Positions 9,742 through 19,225 of a DNA stretch of 64,000 bases are shown here, one piece after another. The notes below the pieces were generated by a model. It worked only from the letters and a program-made list of their open reading frames with translations. It ran no database searches and was not told the DNA's origin. Both the position numbers and the translations under genes were made by a program. The stretch is from an uncultured Sulfitobacter sp. (GTDB lineage: Bacteria > Pseudomonadota > Alphaproteobacteria > Rhodobacterales > Rhodobacteraceae): NCBI GenBank assembly GCA_905182645.1, contig CAJJCJ010000005.1, forward strand, positions 62,001 to 126,000, given 5' to 3'. The stretch's first letter is position 1. Each line of letters opens with the position of its first letter.

Positions 9742-10652
9742 TCCTCCGCCACAAAAATGAAACTATCGCCACGTTTTTCCGCGCGTCCGATTCCAGGGTA
9801 AGGCATGTGATAGCCAATGATGGACATGTGTTCAGACGCCAGCTGATCCAACAGCGCAACGCGTGTTGCAGCACCAAGATCACCGTCCTGATCAGACCCA
9901 GCCCGCCATTCTGGCCGCTCAAACGCTACGTGATGGTTACCAACGCAATCGCCAAGCACCATCAAATTATTGCTGCCGTGCGCGATATGAAACGCCATAT
10001 GGCCGGGCGTGTGTCCAAACGTGGCGCGGGCCGCAATGCCAGGCAGGATTTCTTCACCATCGTTGAAAAATGTGATGTTTTCCTCGATCAGCGCAAGGCG
10101 TCGCCGCGCACCAACTGCAAAAGTCGTGCGCGCTTCGCCGATCGTGTTGACCGTCTCGGGATCGATCCAATAATCCCACTCGGACTTGCCGATCATATAG
10201 GTCGCGTTTGGAAATGCGGGATCTTCAAAATCATCCAACAGCCCCCAAAGGTGATCAGGGTGGGCATGGGTAAACACCACGTGCGTGACATCATAAGGAT
10301 CAACGTCAATGGCCGCCAAAGCATCTTGAAGCCGTCCGGCACTCGCCATAAATTCGGGGCCAGAACCCACATCAATAAGTATGACGCGTTCACCATCGCG
10401 GATCAGCGTGACGTTACAATCAGGCGTCCGCTGTTCGCTTGAAATGTCGTATTTTTGCATTATCGCCGACAACTCGCCTGCGTGTAGATTGTCCACGTTC
10501 GTACTGCCCGGCAAAACCAGATTACCGTCGCTGAGCACGTTAATTTGCATGCTGCCAAGCGACATGGTCGTCGCAGACCAAACGGGCAACGGCAGTGATG
10601 CCGCGACCAAACCTGCAGGGACACTTTGGATCAATTTTCGGCGGGTGATCAT
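9738..10652 (-). CDS. Tat-exported MBL-fold metallo-hydrolase (canonical motif)
   Basis: MITRRKLIQSVPAGLVAASLPLPVWSA; HVVFTHAHPDHLWG; GHTPGHMAFHI. Confidence 0.85.
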   Translation of the reverse strand: MITRRKLIQSVPAGLVAASLPLPVWSATTMSLGSMQINVLSDGNLVLPGSTNVDNLHAGELSAIMQKYDISSEQRTPDCNVTLIRDGERVILIDVGSGPEFMASAGRLQDALAAIDVDPYDVTHVVFTHAHPDHLWGLLDDFEDPAFPNATYMIGKSEWDYWIDPETVNTIGEARTTFAVGARRRLALIEENITFFNDGEEILPGIAARATFGHTPGHMAFHIAHGSNNLMVLGDCVGNHHVAFERPEWRAGSDQDGDLGAATRVALLDQLASEHMSIIGYHMPYPGIGRAEKRGDSFIFVAEE

Positions 10653-10700
10653 GATACTCTCCAAATATTCTTTGTCGTGAATATGTATTGGATTCCCAGG

Positions 10701-10871
10701 TCACGCAAGCGCTGTCGATTTTTTCTCGACCTGTGCCTCTGCCAGATTAAGCGCGCGTTTGGCGGCACGGTTTTTGCGGATCACCAAAGCAATCAAACCA
10801 ACATAAAGTAGGATTGACCCGCCATAAGCCGCGAGAACCGGTAGGGCATATTTTCCAAGATCAGGGATCAT
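10701..10871 (-). CDS. ccmD: Heme exporter protein CcmD
   Basis: 56 aa single-TM protein MIPDLGKYALPVLAAYGGSILLYVGLIALVIRKNRAAKRAL...; ATGA overlap with ccmC. Confidence 0.85.
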   Translation of the reverse strand: MIPDLGKYALPVLAAYGGSILLYVGLIALVIRKNRAAKRALNLAEAQVEKKSTALA

Positions 10872-11596
10872 CGTGACGGCATCCTTTTCATAAGAGCCAC
10901 AGCGCGGCGCATCCGAATTTCGCTGCGCGTCAACACAAGAACAAGAACGATAAACAGCAGAACAAATCCGGCGATCGACAGCACTAACGGCTGCCAAAAC
11001 ACATCTGAAACATGCTCCTCCTTGTCCAAAGACAGCGATGCGCCCTGATGTAGCCCTTGGTTCCAAAAATTAACTGCATAGCGTGAAAGCAGCGCAAATA
11101 CCGAACCAACCATGCATAAAACCGAAGTTAAATCAGCGGCGCCGTCAGGGTCTTCAATGGCCGACCACAGGGCAAGATAGCCAAGATAGAACAAAAATAA
11201 GATCAAGAAAGACGTCAACCTCGGGTCCCATGCCCAATACGTACCCCACATTGGTTTGCCCCAAATCGCCCCCGTAAGCAGGGCCACCAAGGTAAAGACG
11301 ATACCAACATGTGCAGCAGATTTCGCAAGCAGCGCAGATACATGGTGCCTGCGAATCAACCAGATCAGCGAGGTGACAAGCATCATGATCCACGCGTTGA
11401 TCGCCATCAGCGCCGCAGGGACATGCAAATAGATAATTTTGACGGTCGATCCTTGGCGATAGTCATCCGGCGTCAGGAAAAACCCCCAAAAAAGGGAGCT
11501 CACAACGCAAATTGCCGCCATTGGGATCAGCACAGGCAAAAGCCGATCAGTCACCGCGGTAAACCGTCGCGGGTTCGCATACTCCCAGATATTCAT
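10868..11596 (-). CDS. ccmC: Heme exporter protein CcmC
   Basis: WGxxW-type heme-handling segment WGKPMWGTYWAWDPRLTS; NIWEYANPRRF start; polytopic membrane protein. Confidence 0.95.
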   Translation of the reverse strand: MNIWEYANPRRFTAVTDRLLPVLIPMAAICVVSSLFWGFFLTPDDYRQGSTVKIIYLHVPAALMAINAWIMMLVTSLIWLIRRHHVSALLAKSAAHVGIVFTLVALLTGAIWGKPMWGTYWAWDPRLTSFLILFLFYLGYLALWSAIEDPDGAADLTSVLCMVGSVFALLSRYAVNFWNQGLHQGASLSLDKEEHVSDVFWQPLVLSIAGFVLLFIVLVLVLTRSEIRMRRAVALMKRMPSR

Positions 11597-11703
11597 TTTT
11601 TCGTGCCTTTGTTTATTATCTCGCATACAAAACAACAAATTCGAATATGAATCAAAGGCAAATGTGATTTGATCCTCGGTGGCATTCAGATTAAGGGCGT
11701 GAA

Positions 11704-12528
11704 ATGGGACTTGAGAACGAATTCATCATCAGACTGGGCATGTTCTTTGGGTTGTTTGTCGCGTTGGCTCTGGTTGAACGTGTTTTGCCCCGCCGTCAGA
11801 TTGGCCAGACAAAAGCACGCCGCTGGGTGACCAACTGGGCGCTGTCATTTACGAACATATTGGCCTTACGCCTTGTAGCCCTTGCATTGCCGTTCCTTGC
11901 GATTGGTGCCGCCGTTGACGCGCAGGCAAATGGCTTTGGCGTCCTTAATGCATTTGCTGTCCCAACTTGGGTCGCTTGGGGGCTGACCATTCTGGCGCTG
12001 GATTTTGCGATTTGGGTGCAGCATGTTGTCACCCACAAGGTACCACTGCTTTGGCGTCTGCATCAGGTGCACCACGCTGATACGGAAATGGATGTTACAA
12101 CGGCGATCCGTTTTCACCCCATAGAAATCGGGCTTTCGATGACGTTAAAAGTCGGGCTTATCTATTTGTTGGGCCCACCAGCCGCTGCCGTTTTATTGTT
12201 TGAAGTGTTGTTAAACGGATCAGCGATGTTCAATCATGCGAATATCCGACTGCCGTTATGGCTTGATCGGGTGCTGCGCCGCGTTATCGTGACCCCCGAC
12301 ATGCACCGCGTTCACCACTCAACAGACCGGCAAGAGCACGATTCAAACTACGGGTTTTTCCTGTCTATCTGGGATCACCTATTCTCCACCCATGTGGCGC
12401 AACCGCAGCTACCTCATGAAACAATGCCCATCGGATTACGTTGGCAGGACCGTCGCCCAAGTGGGCTTACTTGGTCTCTGTTATTACCATTTCGAAGCCC
12501 CAAAAAAACGGATGTATCGAAACCATGA
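11704..12528 (+). CDS. Sterol desaturase / fatty acid hydroxylase family protein
   Basis: Histidine boxes HVVTHKVPLLWRLHQVHHAD and MHRVHHSTDRQEHDSNYGF. Confidence 0.9.
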   Translation: MGLENEFIIRLGMFFGLFVALALVERVLPRRQIGQTKARRWVTNWALSFTNILALRLVALALPFLAIGAAVDAQANGFGVLNAFAVPTWVAWGLTILALDFAIWVQHVVTHKVPLLWRLHQVHHADTEMDVTTAIRFHPIEIGLSMTLKVGLIYLLGPPAAAVLLFEVLLNGSAMFNHANIRLPLWLDRVLRRVIVTPDMHRVHHSTDRQEHDSNYGFFLSIWDHLFSTHVAQPQLPHETMPIGLRWQDRRPSGLTWSLLLPFRSPKKTDVSKP

Positions 12529-12998
12529 TGACACTGAAAAAAAGACGCCGCATTCAGGTCATTGTTTTGGCCTTTGTTGCATTGGGGATCGCTACGGTCC
12601 TTATCGGCTATGCGCTGCAAGACGGGATCAACTATTTTAGATCACCGACACAGGTCACCGAGGCGCCGCCACCGCCGACCGAAAAATTCCGCATTGGCGG
12701 GCTTGTGACAGAAAACTCCATACGAACTGTTGGCGACGCATCGGTGGCGTTCAGCGTGACCGACGGCAACGCAACGGTCCCGGTTGTTTACGTCGGCATG
12801 CTGCCTGATCTTTTTGAAGAAGGGCAGGGCATGATTGGCCTTGGAAGCCTCGTCAACGGCACTTTCCAAGCGACCGAAATTTTGGCAAAGCACGACGAAA
12901 ACTACATGCCCGCCGAAGTGATCGAGGCGCTTGAAGCGCAAGGCGTTTATCAGGGTGGCCGACAAGAAACAGAAATTGGAGCAGGCAATGATTCCTGA
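12525..12998 (+). CDS. ccmE: Cytochrome c maturation protein CcmE
   Basis: N-terminal TM then FRIGGLVTENSIR...VTDGNATVPVVYVGMLPDLFEEGQGMIGLG...AKHDENYMP (HDENY heme-binding segment). Confidence 0.95.
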   Translation: MMTLKKRRRIQVIVLAFVALGIATVLIGYALQDGINYFRSPTQVTEAPPPPTEKFRIGGLVTENSIRTVGDASVAFSVTDGNATVPVVYVGMLPDLFEEGQGMIGLGSLVNGTFQATEILAKHDENYMPAEVIEALEAQGVYQGGRQETEIGAGNDS

Positions 12999-14982
12999 GA
13001 TTGGTCAGTTTGCACTGACACTCGCGCTGATGACCGCCGTGGTCCAAGGCATTTTGCCGATTTGGGGTGCGGCCCGAAATAATGCGGTTTGGATGCGCAG
13101 CGCGACGCCCACGGCGGCGTTACAATGCATTTTGATCGCGATCGCGTTTGGCGCGTTGATGCGGTCATTTGTCGTCAGTGATTTCACGGTCGTGAACGTC
13201 GTGGAAAACTCGCATTCACTTAAACCAATGCTGTTTAAAGTTGCCGGCACATGGGGCAGCCATGAAGGATCGCTACTGCTGTGGACACTGATCCTCGCGG
13301 TCTTTGGGGCTGCTGTCGCACTTCTTGGGCAAAACATTCCAACCAGCCTAAAGGCACGCACGCTCAGCGTTCAGGCGTGGATCAGCACCGGTTTCCTAAG
13401 CTTTATGCTGTTCACATCAAACCCGTTTGACCGGATTTTTCCTGCACCTTTGGACGGCAATGACCTGAACCCGCTGTTGCAAGATGTCGGTTTGGCGATG
13501 CACCCGCCGCTGCTCTATATCGGCTACGTCGGGTTTTCGATTGTGTTTAGCTTTGCAGTCGCCGCCCTGATTGAAGGACGCGTTGATCCGGCTTGGGCAC
13601 GTTGGGTCCGGCCTTGGACATTGGCGGCTTGGGTCGCGTTGACTGGCGGCATCGCACTTGGCTCTTGGTGGGCCTACTACGAATTAGGCTGGGGCGGCTG
13701 GTGGTTTTGGGACCCTGTTGAAAACGTCAGCTTTATGCCGTGGCTTTTGGGCACCGCACTGCTGCATTCGGCTGTCGTGACCGAAAAACGCGGCGCATTC
13801 AAAAGCTGGACCATCCTATTGGCCATTCTGACGTTTTCACTGTCGCTGCTCGGCACATTCATTGTCCGGTCAGGGCTGCTGACCTCTGTTCACGCCTTCG
13901 CCGTCGACCCAGAGCGCGGCGCGTATATTCTTGGCCTGCTCGTGTTGTCCATCGGCGGCTCGCTGACGCTTTATGCGATCCGCGCGCCAAAAATGGATCC
14001 GGGCGGTCTTTTTGCGCCCGTCAGTCGAGAAGGCGGCTTGCTGATCAACAATCTCCTGCTGGCTTTGGCAACAGCAACAGTGCTGTTCGGCACGCTCTAT
14101 CCGTTGTTCCTAGAGGCCATCACTGGCGACAAAATCTCGGTTGGGCCACCGTTTTTCAACGCAAGCTTTATCCCGATCATGTTGCCACTGGTCATTGTCA
14201 TGGGCGTCGGGCCATTTCTGTCATGGAAACGTGCCGATCTGCCTGGTGTTTTTGACCGGCTCAAATGGGTGATCTTCATCACGCTGATATCCTTGCTTGT
14301 CGTCTGGTACATGCAAACAAAAGGACCAGCACTTGCCGTGCTCGCAATGGCAATCGCAGTTTGGCTGTTGCTTGCGACACTACGTGAATGGTCGTTGCGC
14401 ATTAAGCTGGGGCAAGTAAGCTTTAGCGAAAGCCGTGATCGGTTACGCCGCGTTCCGCGGTCATCACATGGGATGACACTGGCGCATGCGGGGCTTGCTG
14501 TGTGCATATTCGGATTTGTTGGATCATCGGCATGGAAGTCCGAAGAAGTGCTTTTCGTCGAACCCGGAACACAAATTGAAATCGCCGGATTTGACGTCAC
14601 CTTTGAAGGCACAGAGCGCGTGCAAGGCCCCAACTACGTTGCCGCTGTCGGCGTATTGCGCGTGATGCGAAATGGGCGTGACGTCACCGTTCTGCGACCA
14701 GAGCGGCGCACATATCCGGTGGCCCAATCTCAGACGACTGAAGCCGCGATCAGGTCAACACCTGCGGGCGATCTTTATGCGTCTATTACCGAGCCTGCAA
14801 ATGAAGACGCGACCGGCAAATGGACGTTGCGTATCTTGTACGAACCATTGGTTGGGCTGGTTTGGCTCGGATCATTGATGCTGGTTCTAGGCGGGCTTAC
14901 ATCGCTCACCGACCGTCGTCTGCGCGTTGGGTCGCCAAAACGTAAAACACCTGTTGCCACTGCGCCGATTGCTGGGGAATAG
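12988..14982 (+). CDS. ccmF: Heme lyase CcmF
   Basis: MIPEIGQFALTLAL; GSHEGSLLLW; WAYYELGWGGWWFWDPVEN WWD motif. Confidence 0.97.
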   Translation: MIPEIGQFALTLALMTAVVQGILPIWGAARNNAVWMRSATPTAALQCILIAIAFGALMRSFVVSDFTVVNVVENSHSLKPMLFKVAGTWGSHEGSLLLWTLILAVFGAAVALLGQNIPTSLKARTLSVQAWISTGFLSFMLFTSNPFDRIFPAPLDGNDLNPLLQDVGLAMHPPLLYIGYVGFSIVFSFAVAALIEGRVDPAWARWVRPWTLAAWVALTGGIALGSWWAYYELGWGGWWFWDPVENVSFMPWLLGTALLHSAVVTEKRGAFKSWTILLAILTFSLSLLGTFIVRSGLLTSVHAFAVDPERGAYILGLLVLSIGGSLTLYAIRAPKMDPGGLFAPVSREGGLLINNLLLALATATVLFGTLYPLFLEAITGDKISVGPPFFNASFIPIMLPLVIVMGVGPFLSWKRADLPGVFDRLKWVIFITLISLLVVWYMQTKGPALAVLAMAIAVWLLLATLREWSLRIKLGQVSFSESRDRLRRVPRSSHGMTLAHAGLAVCIFGFVGSSAWKSEEVLFVEPGTQIEIAGFDVTFEGTERVQGPNYVAAVGVLRVMRNGRDVTVLRPERRTYPVAQSQTTEAAIRSTPAGDLYASITEPANEDATGKWTLRILYEPLVGLVWLGSLMLVLGGLTSLTDRRLRVGSPKRKTPVATAPIAGE

Positions 14983-14984
14983 AC

Positions 14985-15539
14985 ATGAAGCGGTTTCTTA
15001 TCTTCCTCCCGCTATGCGTTGCAATAGTGATCGGACTTGCCGGATGGTGGGGGCTGAACCCTGACCGCGACCCCAACTCGATCCCATCCGCCTTGATCGG
15101 GCAACCTGTTCCGGACTTTGATCTTCCTGCGATAGAAGGCATCGGCGGGCTTGGGCTGTCAACGCAAGATTTCGGCGATGGATCTGGCCCGATTTTGGTC
15201 AACGTCTTTGCATCTTGGTGTGTGCCATGTCGGGCTGAACACGCGGTCTTGACGCGCATGGTGCGCGAGGACAATTTGGCGCTGGTCGGCATAAACTATA
15301 AAGATAAGCCTGAAGCTGCCACCGCGTGGCTTACTGAATTGGGCAACCCGTATGACCGCATTGGGTCAGACGAAACGGGGCGCGCAGGGGTCGAATGGGG
15401 CATTTCTGGTGTGCCAGAAACCTTTGTGGTCGATGCGAATGGTATCATCGTATTTCGCTTCGTCGGACCGATAACCAGTGACGCAGCATTGGCAACATTG
15501 CGCAAAGCGCTGGCACAGGCAGGAGCCGATAAATCATGA
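14985..15539 (+). CDS. ccmG: DsbE/CcmG thiol:disulfide interchange protein
   Basis: Thioredoxin fold with WCVPC active site; NVFASWCVPCRAEH; GVPETFVVDANG. Confidence 0.95.
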   Translation: MKRFLIFLPLCVAIVIGLAGWWGLNPDRDPNSIPSALIGQPVPDFDLPAIEGIGGLGLSTQDFGDGSGPILVNVFASWCVPCRAEHAVLTRMVREDNLALVGINYKDKPEAATAWLTELGNPYDRIGSDETGRAGVEWGISGVPETFVVDANGIIVFRFVGPITSDAALATLRKALAQAGADKS

Positions 15540-16006
15540 TCCGACTTTTTATTATCTTGATATTCATGGCGACATCTGCGGCCGCAGTGGAGCCAGATGA
15601 AATACTCTCTGACCCCGCCCTAGAATTTCGCGCACGCGACATTTCGGCAAACTTGCGCTGTGTCGTGTGCCAAAACGAACCCATCGATACGTCAAATTCA
15701 GGCGTCGCCCGTGACCTCAGGTTGCTTGTGCGCGAACGCTTGGTTGCTGGGGACACTGACGAACAGGTTTATGACTATATGGTTTCCCGCTACGGCGACT
15801 ACGTTTTGTTTAACCCGCCGTGGAAATCAACAACATATGCGCTTTGGCTGGCACCTTTTGTGATCGCCCTACTTGGTGGGTTTTGCGTCATTATGGTCTT
15901 TCGGCGCTCCAACGTCGGACCCGAAGGCGTCGCAACACTGACAGCAGACGAAGAAGACATTTTTGCAGATGTCACGAAACGCAATACGGACGGGACCACG
16001 CTATGA
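15536..16006 (+). CDS. ccmH: Cytochrome c-type biogenesis protein CcmH
   Basis: LRCVVCQNEPIDTSNSGVARDLR (LRCxxCQ motif); DYVLFNPPWKSTTYALWLAPF. Confidence 0.95.
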   Translation: MIRLFIILIFMATSAAAVEPDEILSDPALEFRARDISANLRCVVCQNEPIDTSNSGVARDLRLLVRERLVAGDTDEQVYDYMVSRYGDYVLFNPPWKSTTYALWLAPFVIALLGGFCVIMVFRRSNVGPEGVATLTADEEDIFADVTKRNTDGTTL

Positions 16007-17148
16007 TGTATCTTTGGGCGAGCTTGCTCGTCGCGCTTGTTGTCGCAAGCTTTGTCATACCGATTTTGCGGCGATCAACGGGCTTGGTGTCGCATTCTGA
16101 CAGTGCGCAGGCCATGTTACGTGACCAGCTTACTGAAATAGACCGCGACATGGCGCGTGGCCTGATCTCACCTGATGATGCACGCGCCGCAGCCGTCGAG
16201 ATTAAGCGCCGGATTATTGCCGTCGATAAAGACCATGGATCGGTCCCAAGCGCGATCGCAACTGGCGGGTGGGCCGTTGTTCTTGCCGGTATTCTTGTGC
16301 CCATTTCTGCTGCCGCACTTTACATGAGCATCGGATCGCCTGACACGCCGAGCGTCAAATTTTCTGACCGCCAACAAGAGCGCGCAGTTATCGCGCAACG
16401 CAACGATTTGACACAAGAGCTGCGCACCCGACTAGAGGCCGACGAAAACGGCGGTCCCACTGAGGGATGGTTGCTGCTGGCAGACGCCTATATGCGCGTA
16501 GGGCAATATATCGACGCCGCAGATGCCTATAGTCGTGTGTTGGAACGTGATGATGCGACAGTTGGGAATTTTACGCGCTTCGCTGAAGCCCTCATTCTGC
16601 GCGACAACGGCCAAGTGACACCGCTTGCGGAACGCGCGTTGGATCGGTCTTTGCAGTTGTCACCGGACAATCCGGCAGGGATCTATTACAAATCCTTTGC
16701 GCTCGAACAGGCTGGCGACGTCGAGGCTGCTTACGCGATGCTTGTCGCGCGGTTGGGCACATCAAACGGACCTAACCCGTGGATGGGGTCTTTTGTGGCC
16801 CAAGCAAATTTCTATGGTGAAAAGCTGGGCAGACCACTGTTGTCATTGGCAGATTTCGCACCAGCTTTACGCGGACCCACACAAGAAGATATCGCAGGCG
16901 CTGCAGATATGTCGAACGATGATCGCAACGCCTTTATCGCTTCAATGGTTGCGCAACTTGCGGCCCGACTTGAAGACGAACCAAACGATCTTGATGGGTG
17001 GTTGCAACTGGCGCGGGCGTATATCGTGCTCGGCGATGACGCAGGGGCGGCAAACGCTTATCAGCAGGCAGCGCCGCTAATTGTTGACCTACCGGAAGGG
17101 GATTCCAGACGCGACTTGGTGCAGCAAAACATCGACGCTGGGCAGTAG
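16003..17148 (+). CDS. ccmI: Cytochrome c-type biogenesis protein CcmI
   Basis: Two N-terminal TM segments, QLTEIDRDMARGLISPDDARAAAVEIKRRI, C-terminal TPR region; follows ccmH. Confidence 0.92.
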   Translation: MMYLWASLLVALVVASFVIPILRRSTGLVSHSDSAQAMLRDQLTEIDRDMARGLISPDDARAAAVEIKRRIIAVDKDHGSVPSAIATGGWAVVLAGILVPISAAALYMSIGSPDTPSVKFSDRQQERAVIAQRNDLTQELRTRLEADENGGPTEGWLLLADAYMRVGQYIDAADAYSRVLERDDATVGNFTRFAEALILRDNGQVTPLAERALDRSLQLSPDNPAGIYYKSFALEQAGDVEAAYAMLVARLGTSNGPNPWMGSFVAQANFYGEKLGRPLLSLADFAPALRGPTQEDIAGAADMSNDDRNAFIASMVAQLAARLEDEPNDLDGWLQLARAYIVLGDDAGAANAYQQAAPLIVDLPEGDSRRDLVQQNIDAGQ

Positions 17149-17166
17149 CCATTTGATATAGTACAT

Positions 17167-17343
17167 ATGGACACTTTATTCGTCTTGATTCCGGTATCAT
17201 TGGCCTTGTCAATCGCGGCACTTCTTGCGTTTTTATGGACCCTGCGCAGCGCGCAATATGATGACCTCGACGGGGCTGCATGGCGCATTCTTTCTGATGA
17301 CGATACCGCCCCTTCAGACGATGAAGACCGAACCCCGCAGTAA
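17167..17343 (+). CDS. ccoS: Cbb3-type cytochrome oxidase assembly protein CcoS (58 aa, absent from the ORF track)
   Basis: Manual translation: MDTLFVLIPVSLALSIAALLAFLWTLRSAQYDDLDGAAWRILSDDDTAPSDDEDRTPQ*. LIPxSL...LWxLRSxQYDDLDGAAxRIL is typical of CcoS. Confidence 0.9.
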   Translation: MDTLFVLIPVSLALSIAALLAFLWTLRSAQYDDLDGAAWRILSDDDTAPSDDEDRTPQ

Positions 17344-17418
17344 ATTTCTTGCAAATTGCGCCGTGATTGCGAATAAGAAGCAGTCGGCAATTTGACCGCT
17401 TCAGGGGAGAGTTTAATA

Positions 17419-18531
17419 ATGCAAAATACAGTCGTAAATAGCTGGAACGAATGGGATCCGCTGAAGCATGTGATTGTGGGGCGCGCCGATGATTGCCACA
17501 TCCCGCCCGAAGAACCCGCGCTTGACGCCAAAGTGCCCGAAGACAGCGACATGCGTGGCATGTGGGGTAAGCGTCCGCAGGAAACGATTGATCGCGCCAA
17601 TGAGCTGCTCGATAACTTCGCAGGCATGCTGCAAAAGCGCGGCGTCCGTGTGGATCGGCCAACATCAATTGACCATTCGCAGCCCGCGACGACCCCTGAT
17701 TTCCATACCCAAAGCCAGTTCGGCTGCATGCCGCCGCGCGATGTTTTGCTGACTGTTGGCTCCGAAATGCTCGAGGCCACGATGTCGTATCGCTGCCGTT
17801 GGTTCGAATACCTGAACTACCGCCCGCTGATGCAGCAATACTTCAACGAAGACCCAAATTTCCGGCACGAATCCGCACCAAAACCGCGCCTAACCAATGC
17901 TGATTACCACCCTGATTACCTGTCCGAAAAGATCGGCGACACCAAACGGCTCGAATGGGCGGCCAATAAGTTCTTTGTGACCACCGAAGAAGAGCCGCTA
18001 TTTGACGCCGCCGACGTTTTGCGTTTTGGCCGCGATCTTGTGGTGCAGCACGGGTTCACGACGAACCTTAAGGGCATTGAATGGCTCAAACGGCACTTCC
18101 CCGACCACCGCGTACACACCGTCAATTTCCCCGGTGATCCGTACCCGATCCACATTGATGCGACGTTCACGCCGCTGCGGCCTGGTCTGATCCTGAACAA
18201 CCCGCACCGCCGTTTGCCAGAAGAACAGCGCAAGATGTACAACGACAACGGTTGGGAAATCGTTGACGCGGCGCAGCCCGCCCATAACGCGCCGCCGCCG
18301 CTGTGCTATTCGTCAACATGGCTGTCAATGAACGTGCTTGTGCTTGACCCCAAAACCGTCTGCGTCGAGGCGTCAGAAGTCTACCAGATGGAACAAATGG
18401 ACAAGCTCGGCATGGAAGTCATTCCCGTTGAATTGCGCGATGCTTATGCGTTTGGTGGCGGCCTGCATTGCTGCACGGCAGACGTCTACCGCGAAGGTGT
18501 ATGCGAGGATTATTTCCCGAACCTTTCCTAA
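17419..18531 (+). CDS. Glycine amidinotransferase (AGAT)-like amidinotransferase
   Basis: WNEWDPLKHVIVGRADDCHIP; HIDATFTPLRPG; AFGGGLHCCTADVYR retains the expected catalytic Asp, His and Cys contexts. Confidence 0.85.
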   Translation: MQNTVVNSWNEWDPLKHVIVGRADDCHIPPEEPALDAKVPEDSDMRGMWGKRPQETIDRANELLDNFAGMLQKRGVRVDRPTSIDHSQPATTPDFHTQSQFGCMPPRDVLLTVGSEMLEATMSYRCRWFEYLNYRPLMQQYFNEDPNFRHESAPKPRLTNADYHPDYLSEKIGDTKRLEWAANKFFVTTEEEPLFDAADVLRFGRDLVVQHGFTTNLKGIEWLKRHFPDHRVHTVNFPGDPYPIHIDATFTPLRPGLILNNPHRRLPEEQRKMYNDNGWEIVDAAQPAHNAPPPLCYSSTWLSMNVLVLDPKTVCVEASEVYQMEQMDKLGMEVIPVELRDAYAFGGGLHCCTADVYREGVCEDYFPNLS

Positions 18532-18550
18532 CCAAAACAGGAGCCGACCC

Positions 18551-19225
18551 ATGGACTTGAACGCAGATTTTGCCGCCCGTGCCGTTGTGCACGCCGCCGA
18601 CATTGCGTGGGTAGCCTCGCCGATGAAGGGGGTTGATCGGCGTATGTTGGACCGGATCGGCGCCGAGGTCGCGCGCGCAACGACCATCGTGCGCTATGCG
18701 GCAGGGTCGGTGTTTTCGCCGCATGTGCATACTGGCGGCGAGGAATATCTTGTGCTATCGGGCACATTCCAAGACGAACATGGCGATTTCCCAGCAGGGT
18801 CTTACGTGCGCAACCCGCCGCAGTCGTCGCATACCCCGCGCTCGGACGCAGGCGCGGTCATCATGGTTAAGCTGTGGCAGTTTGATGCCGATGACCGAAC
18901 TGCGGTGACGCTCCGACCCGCAGAGATGACACCAAGACCTGCGCACGACGGCGTGACAATTACACCGCTGCACACAGACGACCGCGAAACGGTACGGATC
19001 GAAGACTGGGCCGCGGGCACCGACGTCACAATCGCCAACCACGGCGGCGCAGAAGCGTTTGTGATCGACGGCGGTTTTTCTGAGGGTGGCGAGAATTTCA
19101 AAACCGACAGCTGGCTGCGGTTGCCCGTCGGGCATGATTTGACGGCCAAAGCGGGGCCAAACGGTGCGTGTGTCTGGATCAAAACAGGGCACCTGCGGAT
19201 CGCACCTACGCCACCCGCCACCTGA
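18551..19225 (+). CDS. ChrR-like cupin-domain protein
   Basis: FSPHVHTGGEEYLVLSGTFQDEHGDFPAGSYVRNPPQSSHTP metal-cupin motif plus a second cupin half. Confidence 0.8.
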   Translation: MDLNADFAARAVVHAADIAWVASPMKGVDRRMLDRIGAEVARATTIVRYAAGSVFSPHVHTGGEEYLVLSGTFQDEHGDFPAGSYVRNPPQSSHTPRSDAGAVIMVKLWQFDADDRTAVTLRPAEMTPRPAHDGVTITPLHTDDRETVRIEDWAAGTDVTIANHGGAEAFVIDGGFSEGGENFKTDSWLRLPVGHDLTAKAGPNGACVWIKTGHLRIAPTPPAT

